From: Pseudomonadota bacterium
Lineage (GTDB): Bacteria; Myxococcota_A; Polyangia; Haliangiales; Haliangiaceae
DNA: 10,324 bases
Direction: 5' to 3'
Assembly: GCA_023428295.1 (NCBI GenBank)
Contig: JAEYYV010000300.1
Coordinates: forward strand, 1 to 10,324
Below the pieces are notes generated by a model. The model worked only from the letters and a program-made list of their open reading frames with translations. It did no database searches and was not told the origin of the DNA. Made by a program: the position numbers and the translations under genes. Shown here in pieces: positions 5,626 through 10,324 of this stretch (positions are counted from its first letter, which is position 1; each line of letters opens with the position of its first letter).

Positions 5626-7602
5626 ATGGGCAAGTTTCCAATCAGCGGCAACATCATCATCGCGAACCAGACGTTCCACACGTCCGCGAGGGTCTCCAAC
5701 TGGCTCGACACCGGTTGGAATGCAAAGTCGCCGTTCTGCATCCCGACGGACACGGAGCGCAACCCGCCGTGCAAGCCGGTGCCGGGTGGGCAAGCGCCGT
5801 ACGCCGGTCCGTCGTTCGCGCAGCGCTACTCGCTCCGCCCTGCCCTTCGTCGCTATGGCGACAATCCGCCGCTCGAGGCAGCAAAGGCGGTCATCAAGCA
5901 GTTCGTCGTGCACCACGACGGCTGTGCGTCGAGCGACATGTGCTTCAACGTTCTGCAGAACGAGCGCGGCCTGTCGTGTCACTTCCTGATCGACAACGAC
6001 GGCACGATCTATCAGACGCTCGATCTCGCGTACGCGGCGTGGCACGCGGCCGAGTGGAACGTGGCGTCGATCGGCGTCGAGCTCTGCAACTACGGCGACG
6101 CGAAGGCGCGCCCGGATTACTACTCGAGCGGCAAGCACGGCAAAGACCGCGACAAGATCCCGATCAGAATCAACGGACACAAGATCCTGTCCTTCGGCTA
6201 CACCCCCGAGCAATACGTCGAGTTCGGCAAGCTCGTTCGCGAGCTCCAGCGCCTGTTGCCGAACATCCCGCTCGAGTATCCGCAGTCGAGCCCCGGCGTG
6301 CAGAGCTGGGAGACGCTTCCGCAGTCCGCGTCGTTCGCGTTCGCCGGCTACATCTCGCATTACCACCTGACCCCCCAAAAATGGGATCCGGGTCCGTTCG
6401 ACTTCAAGGCGTTCCTCTCGGGTCTGCGCGGTCAGTTCTGTCTGCCGATCTGGTGGCGCGATCCGAAGAAGGACGAAGATCGTCCGCTCGTCCCCGAGCA
6501 GCGTGAAGATCTGATGGAGGCGACGAAGAAGCTGCACGCGCTCAATGAAGATCGCGCGGAAGGCGGCTTCTTCCCCGTCGGGCCATGGGGCGATTCGCGC
6601 TTGTGGCACGGCGGTATTCACCTCGCGGCCAAGCCCAAGCAAGCGGTGTACGCGCCGTTCCCCGGTCGCGTCGTGGCTGCGCGCATGGGCCCCGACGGAC
6701 CGATCGGCTCGAACAACTTCGTGCTCGCGCGTCACGACATGGCGCTCGGCCAACAGAAGGTGCAGTTCTTCTCTCTCTACATGCACCTCGCGGACGGCAC
6801 GAAGGAGCCCAAGCCCGTCGATTGGATGCAGAAGGAAGGCTGGACCAAGAACTTCAAGTCCGGCGAGGTCGTGCTGCTCGACGAGCCGCTCGAGGCTGGA
6901 TCGATCCTCGGCCATGTCGGCAACGCCGGTCCGGGCGACGTGAACAAGGCGCAGCTCCACGTCGAGTTCTTCTCGACGGGCGATCTGTTCGCCGACATGC
7001 CGAACACGCCGTGGGAGGTCATCGACGGCACGGCCGGTGGACGGTTCTGCGAGGTCCAGCGCATCAACGATCTGATCGACAGCAACAAGAACGGCACGCT
7101 CGAGCGCGGCGAGCTGAAGCTGTTCTACGAAGGCGGCGGTGGTCAGCAGACGCGCAACTTCGTCACGTTCCACGTCAGCGAGTGGACAGCAGAGCCCAAC
7201 TGGGCCGAGTCGCTGATGCTGCCGCCGGACTTCAAGCACGAGAATCCCGAGGCGATCAAAGCGATGGTCGCCGAGCAGATCACGCCGGGCCTGTGGTGGG
7301 ACCAGCGCGTCGCTGCGCATGCGAGGTTGCCGATCGACGGCGTGGTCTATCACTACAATCCGGTCACGTTCGTCAGCTGGTTCAATCAGCAGCTGATCGA
7401 GGCCGCGGCGCTCGCGCCCAAAGAGAAGCTGACCGAGGGCGAGACGTCCAAGGTTCCGAGCGGCATCACCGACGACTTCGGCGACAAGGACGGCAGCTCG
7501 ATGCGATCGGCGATCGATCTGTCGGATGACCCGTGCAACAAGAACCTGACGCTCAACGACCTCGTGCTCGGCTACGACACCCCGGATTGCTCACTGCCAT
7601 GA
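5626..7602 (+). CDS. Two-domain peptidoglycan hydrolase: Amidase_2 plus M23-like
   Basis: The protein has 658 residues and no signal peptide (MGKFPISGNIIIANQ). The N-terminal half is an N-acetylmuramoyl-L-alanine amidase (Amidase_2/AmpD fold, about 88-262): VVHHDG (H96, H97), WHAAEWN (H140), SIGVE (E152) and SHYHLTPQKWDPG (H245, K252, D254). These match the AmpD zinc ligands and catalytic Glu/Lys. The second half (about 310-450) is an M23/LytM-like fold: WHGGIHLAA (H328, H332), LYMHLA (H387), GHVGNAG and QLHVEF (H445). The usual HxxxD aspartate is His332, and the first His of the HxH motif is Gln443, so activity here is uncertain. A canonical EF-hand loop DSNKNGTLERGE (485-496) follows. The C-terminal region (about 500-658) includes VYHYNPVTFVSWF and is unassigned. 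The enzyme must cleave the stem peptide from glycan. With no export signal it may leave by a specialised route or act after lysis. It starts 20 bp after the FHA gene. Confidence 0.88.
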   Translation: MGKFPISGNIIIANQTFHTSARVSNWLDTGWNAKSPFCIPTDTERNPPCKPVPGGQAPYAGPSFAQRYSLRPALRRYGDNPPLEAAKAVIKQFVVHHDGCASSDMCFNVLQNERGLSCHFLIDNDGTIYQTLDLAYAAWHAAEWNVASIGVELCNYGDAKARPDYYSSGKHGKDRDKIPIRINGHKILSFGYTPEQYVEFGKLVRELQRLLPNIPLEYPQSSPGVQSWETLPQSASFAFAGYISHYHLTPQKWDPGPFDFKAFLSGLRGQFCLPIWWRDPKKDEDRPLVPEQREDLMEATKKLHALNEDRAEGGFFPVGPWGDSRLWHGGIHLAAKPKQAVYAPFPGRVVAARMGPDGPIGSNNFVLARHDMALGQQKVQFFSLYMHLADGTKEPKPVDWMQKEGWTKNFKSGEVVLLDEPLEAGSILGHVGNAGPGDVNKAQLHVEFFSTGDLFADMPNTPWEVIDGTAGGRFCEVQRINDLIDSNKNGTLERGELKLFYEGGGGQQTRNFVTFHVSEWTAEPNWAESLMLPPDFKHENPEAIKAMVAEQITPGLWWDQRVAAHARLPIDGVVYHYNPVTFVSWFNQQLIEAAALAPKEKLTEGETSKVPSGITDDFGDKDGSSMRSAIDLSDDPCNKNLTLNDLVLGYDTPDCSLP

Positions 7603-7781
7603 CCGACGACGACACCAAGAAGCGTGCACCGAGCTCGGCGCCCCCGACGCGTCGCGGATTCCTCGCGATCCTCGGTGTCGGCGCGGCGGTGATCGCGGTG
7701 GGTCTGCCGCCCGACAACGAGCGGCGGAGCAGTCCGTGGCGCGGGCCCAACGGCAAGGTCCGCTGGATCGGCCACTACTAG
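7599..7781 (+). CDS. 60-aa protein with twin-arginine-like N-terminal signal
   Basis: A charged n-region (1-16) leads into TRRGFLAI (17-24), a near match to the Tat consensus SRRxFLK. A hydrophobic stretch follows (about 21-35, FLAILGVGAAVIAVG), then a short basic tail ending GPNGKVRWIGHY. It is too short to carry a folded enzyme. It may be a membrane-anchored peptide, a small accessory to the hydrolase, or a chaperone-like or immunity-type partner. None of these roles is shown by the sequence. The ATG overlaps the stop codon of the amidase gene (ATGA), so its translation is coupled to the hydrolase, and this is the main reason to believe it is real. Codon usage matches its neighbours. Confidence 0.65.
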   Translation: MTDDDTKKRAPSSAPPTRRGFLAILGVGAAVIAVGLPPDNERRSSPWRGPNGKVRWIGHY

Positions 7782-7818
7782 CAGCAGACAGCGTCCAATC
7801 GCCCACGGACGGGGCGAG

Positions 7819-7833
7819 CGATCTCCGAGATCG
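7819..7833. promoter_or_regulatory. Perfect 15-bp palindrome before the barrel gene
   Basis: CGATCTC-C-GAGATCG has seven-base perfect arms around one central C and ends three bases before the ATG at 7837. It covers the place where the ribosome-binding site should be. It could be an operator or, in RNA, a structure that hides the site. Confidence 0.4.
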
Positions 7834-7836
7834 TGT

Positions 7837-7850
7837 ATGGTCCGCACCAT
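7837..7850. repeat. Inverted repeat spanning both candidate start codons
   Basis: ATGGT (7837-7841) and ACCAT (7846-7850) are perfect five-base arms around CCGC. The first arm contains the start ATG. The second arm, with the following G, contains the alternative ATG at 7849. It directly follows the 15-bp palindrome, so the initiation region holds two adjacent symmetric elements. Confidence 0.4.
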
Positions 7851-8901
7851 GTCGGCTCGCCGTCTTGGTTCGGTGCTTAGCGTTGTGTTGTTCGCATCTG
7901 CGACGGCTGCTGTCGCGCAGCCCAAAGGTGGCGCGCCGGCGCCGGCTAAAGAGCCCGCACCGACGGGACTCGAGAAGGAGGCCGCGCCTACCGACCCTGC
8001 CTCCGGATCCGGTGCGGGCAGCGCTGTCGAGATGACCGAGGATCCTCCTCCCGAGGACATGGAAGGCACCAACGAGAACCCCGATGCTCCGCGCGTGATC
8101 GGCGAGGACCCGCAGAGCGGCATCCCATCTGCGCCGCCGGTGCTGAAGAAGTCCGGCTACCCGGTCGAGGAAGTGCTCCGCCCGATCACGCTGCCGCAGA
8201 ACATGAGCGAGATCGGGATCGAGATGCACGCGGCCGTCTCGCCGTACGCGGGCTCGAGCTCGCTGCGCGCACGCTACGGCATCACGCGCCAGGTACAGCT
8301 CGGGCTCACCTACCTGATGGCCGGCGTGTTCGCCGAGAAAGACTTCGTCATCGGCTCGTCGGCGGACACCAAGGTGCACCCCGGCAAGGCGGTCGGTCTC
8401 GACGTCACCATCCTCGCGCAGGACTGGGTCGGCATCCGGGTCGGCATCCCGGTGTACATCGATCCGGTCGCGGTGGGCCTCACGCTCGGCGCGCCGCTCC
8501 GCTTCGTGTTCGGCGACAAGGTCGCGATCGGCGGCCTCGAGGATCTTGTCGCGATCCGGCTCTCCGAGTTCGTGCCGAGCTTCTACCAAGAAGCCGAAAA
8601 CGTCGCGCTCGCGCGTGCTGCGGAGAGCAAGACAGCCATGTCGAAGGGCTACCTTCGCTTCGCCGGTTGGGGTGCGTACCAGCACAAGCCGAACCTCGCG
8701 CTGATCGGACGCATCGGTGTGACCATGGACGACTTCTCGTCGACCAAGAGCGACGCGGGCGGAGGCCTCACCACGTTCCTCCGCGCGGGCCTCCAGTACA
8801 CCGCCAAGAAGCGCATCGACATCGGCGGCTCGCTGGGCTTCGACAACCTCGCGCGCGGCGGATCGTTCAGTCCGCAGGTCTACATCAATGTCCGCATCTG
8901 A
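7837..8901 (+). CDS. Secreted Pro/Ala-rich protein with likely outer-membrane beta-barrel domain
   Basis: The protein has 354 residues. Residues 1-27 are a signal peptide (ARRLGSVLSVVLFASATAAVA, cut after AVA). A disordered Pro/Ala/Glu-rich segment follows (28-105). From about 110 onward there are alternating polar/hydrophobic strands with many Gly and aromatic residues, opening with VLRPITLPQNMSEIGIE. Strand-like segments include SLRARYGITRQVQLGLTY, GLDVTILAQDWVGIRVGIP, ALIGRIGVTM, TTFLRAGLQYT, RIDIGGSLGF and terminal PQVYINVRI. This is the look of an outer-membrane porin-like or beta-barrel protein. The specific family is not identified. The final residue is Ile, not the usual Phe, but the end is still hydrophobic. 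The start could be ATG 7837 or ATG 7849; both leave the signal intact. It lies 55 bp after the 60-aa gene and its end overlaps the VOC gene by 14 bp. Confidence 0.75.
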   Translation: MVRTMSARRLGSVLSVVLFASATAAVAQPKGGAPAPAKEPAPTGLEKEAAPTDPASGSGAGSAVEMTEDPPPEDMEGTNENPDAPRVIGEDPQSGIPSAPPVLKKSGYPVEEVLRPITLPQNMSEIGIEMHAAVSPYAGSSSLRARYGITRQVQLGLTYLMAGVFAEKDFVIGSSADTKVHPGKAVGLDVTILAQDWVGIRVGIPVYIDPVAVGLTLGAPLRFVFGDKVAIGGLEDLVAIRLSEFVPSFYQEAENVALARAAESKTAMSKGYLRFAGWGAYQHKPNLALIGRIGVTMDDFSSTKSDAGGGLTTFLRAGLQYTAKKRIDIGGSLGFDNLARGGSFSPQVYINVRI

Positions 8902-9271
8902 TCCGTCGGGCGCGCATCGCCACCACGGCATCGACTACCTCGAGTTTCTCGCACCCGACCTGACCGCCGAGAAGGAGTTCTTCCACACGGCGTTCGGGTG
9001 GACGTTCACCGACTACGGCGACGACTACTGCGGCTTCTCCGACGGACGCACGCACGACGGCGCGCCCGTCGAATCGGGCGGCATCATGCGCGGTGCACCC
9101 GTGCAAGGCGGACCACTCGTGGTCCTCTACTCGAACGCGCTCGAGGCCACGCGAGATGCGGTCGTCACGGCGGGCGGGAAGCTCACCAAGGACATCTTCA
9201 CGTTCCCCGGTGGACGTCGCTTCGAGTTCGAGGATCCGGCGGGCAATCGCTTCGGCGTCTGGTCCGCATAA
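8888..9271 (+). CDS. VOC-superfamily (glyoxalase/bleomycin-resistance-like) protein
   Basis: This 127-residue single-module protein has the VOC pattern: GIDYLEFLAPDL (14-25) as the first strand, the helix TAEKEFFHTAFGWTFTDYG (26-44), a GG-rich middle, VVLYSNALEATRDAVVTAGG (78-97) and the closing FEFEDPAGNRFGVW (112-125). In VOC enzymes the metal is held by His/Glu at the starts of the two beta modules. Here Glu19 and Glu114 or Glu116 are candidates, while the common first His is replaced (Y17 or D16 region). The substrate therefore cannot be named. It has no signal peptide and is probably cytosolic. The ATG lies inside the last codons of the barrel gene, an overlap of 14 bp in a different frame. 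It may be a metabolic passenger in the operon. Confidence 0.85.
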   Translation: MSASDPSGAHRHHGIDYLEFLAPDLTAEKEFFHTAFGWTFTDYGDDYCGFSDGRTHDGAPVESGGIMRGAPVQGGPLVVLYSNALEATRDAVVTAGGKLTKDIFTFPGGRRFEFEDPAGNRFGVWSA

Positions 9272-9326
9272 GCACGAAGCACGGCTCGCGTTCGTTTCGC
9301 GCAGTCGTCGCTGCTATGGTTGACGC

Positions 9327-10324
9327 GTGAGCGCGAAGCCCGAGGCTGTCATCTCGCCAGGCGAAACGTCCGCTCCTCCGGGGCGCTTCAAGCGCATCCT
9401 CGGCAAGCTGTGGTGGTTTCACTCGTTCTTCGCGTTGTTCTTCGGCGTGGGCGTCATGCTGTTCGCGCGCGCAGGATTGGCGCACGCGGACAAAGTCCTG
9501 ATCGCGCTGTTCGTCAGCTGGTCGCTGATGTTCGTCGCGCTGCGGTTCGTCGTCGGCCCGGCGAACCGCAAAGAGAACGAGAACATCGCGCGCAAAGGCG
9601 TGCGCGTCGCGACGAACTACATCATCAAGCAGTTCTTCCAGCAGATGTTCTTCTTCCTGACGCCGCTCTACGCGTCGAGCGCGACGTGGTCGCTGTCGTC
9701 GTGGAATTGGTTTCTGGCGCCCGTGCTGCTGATCTGCGCGGTCGTGTCGACGATGGACCTCGTGTTCGACAACTTCATCATGGAGCGGCGGTGGCTCGTC
9801 TCCGGCATGTACGGCATCGCGATGTTCGGCGTGCTGAACGTGATGCTGCCGCTCGTCGCGGGGCTCGAGCACATGACGAGCCTCGTGATCGCGGCGCTCG
9901 CGACGCCGCTGTCGGTCGCCCTGCTCTCCTTCAGCGTGAAGCAGGTGCTGTCCTCGCAAGGCGTGCTGATCACGCTGACCGCGTCGGCCGCGCTCGTCGG
10001 TGGCGTGTGGTACGGGCGCACCCTGATCCCGCCGGCGCCGCTCGCGATGCCGGAGACGTCCGTGGGTCACGGAACGCTCGGCTCGTACGAGTGCATGCCG
10101 GGCAGCAAGCACGAGATCCGCGTGACACAGCTCGACGGGCTGCGCTGCGGTTCGCTCTTGCGCGAGCCGGGTGGGATCAAAGAAGGCGTGGTGCACGCGT
10201 GGAGGCATGAGGGCGTGGAGCTCGCGCGCGTGACGCCGACGCAGCTGGCGGCGTGTGATGGCGATGGCGTCGTGTTCCGGTGCGCCTTTCCGGAGACGCG
10301 GTTGCCCAAGAACGCGGGCGGGAT
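9327..10324 (+). CDS. DUF5924/DUF2914-like membrane protein (3' end outside window)
   Basis: An open frame runs from GTG 9327 through the last base, 332 complete codons with no stop. The first in-frame stop upstream is at 9321, so GTG is the earliest start. It has a polar N-terminus (1-28) and then about six hydrophobic helices: about 30-49, 56-77, 104-120, 127-144, 158-176 and 184-205, with another near 212-230. They include HSFFALFFGVGVMLF, NYIIKQFFQQMFFFLTPLY and MFGVLNVMLPLVAG. These resemble the DUF5924 membrane domain. A soluble part (245-332) contains LREPGGIKEGVVHAWRHEGV (278-297) followed by ELARV, like DUF2914. No function is established for this family. It starts 55 bp after the VOC gene. 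The ribosome-binding site is weak. Confidence 0.8.
   Translation, partial: MSAKPEAVISPGETSAPPGRFKRILGKLWWFHSFFALFFGVGVMLFARAGLAHADKVLIALFVSWSLMFVALRFVVGPANRKENENIARKGVRVATNYIIKQFFQQMFFFLTPLYASSATWSLSSWNWFLAPVLLICAVVSTMDLVFDNFIMERRWLVSGMYGIAMFGVLNVMLPLVAGLEHMTSLVIAALATPLSVALLSFSVKQVLSSQGVLITLTASAALVGGVWYGRTLIPPAPLAMPETSVGHGTLGSYECMPGSKHEIRVTQLDGLRCGSLLREPGGIKEGVVHAWRHEGVELARVTPTQLAACDGDGVVFRCAFPETRLPKNAGG

Noticed and set aside
6371..6381. C6A5 homopolymer run in the hydrolase gene as a slippage or frameshift site
   Set aside because: The codon phase (ACC CCC CAA AAA TGG) does not fit the X XXY YYZ slippery pattern, no downstream stimulatory structure was noted, and the frame continues with catalytic residues.
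5539..7353. 604-aa minus-strand open frame opposite the hydrolase gene
   Set aside because: It is antisense to a gene with clear catalytic motifs. Its Arg/Val/Leu/Glu-rich composition without domain motifs is the usual shadow of GC-rich coding.
7591..8931. 446-aa minus-strand open frame opposite the barrel gene
   Set aside because: Composition is dominated by Arg, Ala and Asp, there are no recognisable motifs, and it spans three real plus-strand genes.
9198..10208. 336-aa minus-strand open frame and a 296-aa plus-strand frame (9320-10210) at the right end
   Set aside because: Both are Arg-rich shadows. The frame starting at GTG 9327 gives the membrane helices and DUF2914-like motif and runs off the window.
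1..10324. CRISPR array, tRNA/rRNA, insertion sequence or prophage genes
   Set aside because: No spaced direct repeats, no cloverleaf or rRNA-like stretch, no transposase motif and no phage structural gene were seen.

Overview
The window is a gene-dense, very GC-rich piece of bacterial chromosome. Third codon positions are overwhelmingly G or C, and long spurious antisense ORFs appear as a result. Signal peptides, lipoproteins, an outer-membrane-barrel-like protein, an FHA protein with a von Willebrand-like domain and a DUF5924/DUF2914-type membrane protein together suggest a Gram-negative bacterium, most likely of the Myxococcota (deltaproteobacterial) type. This assignment is inference from gene content and composition. 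No rRNA, tRNA, CRISPR array, transposase or phage structural gene is visible.

Layout. Positions 1-173 hold no convincing gene but two strong GC-rich hairpins. A small polytopic membrane protein (174-731, +) converges, with one base between the genes, on a minus-strand operon. That operon reads from 2964 down to 733: an 85-aa single-pass membrane protein, a PD40/TolB-like beta-propeller protein whose real start probably lies upstream at a CTG, and a lipoprotein with a formylglycine-generating-enzyme-like (SUMF1) fold that lacks the expected catalytic cysteine pair.

A short divergent region (2965-3077) separates this from a plus-strand cluster running to the end of the window: an exported DUF1287 protein carrying a calcium-binding-type Asp repeat (3078-4013); a membrane protein with an extracytoplasmic VWA-like domain and a cytoplasmic FHA domain (4031-5605); a two-domain peptidoglycan hydrolase, Amidase_2 plus M23-like with an EF-hand loop and no signal peptide (5626-7602); a 60-aa protein with a twin-arginine-like N-terminus, coupled by ATGA (7599-7781); a Pro/Ala-rich secreted protein likely to form an outer-membrane barrel (7837-8901); a VOC-fold protein overlapping it by 14 bp (8888-9271); and a DUF5924/DUF2914-like membrane protein cut by the window end (9327-10324).

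The part most worth a second look is 3078-7781. Four closely packed genes combine a cysteine-peptidase-like envelope protein, a transmembrane FHA receptor, a dual cell-wall hydrolase without an export signal and a tiny Tat-like membrane protein, with two separate calcium-type motifs. This could be a calcium- and phosphorylation-linked cell-wall remodelling or toxin-delivery cassette. The domains can be read from the sequence; the joint function is inference.
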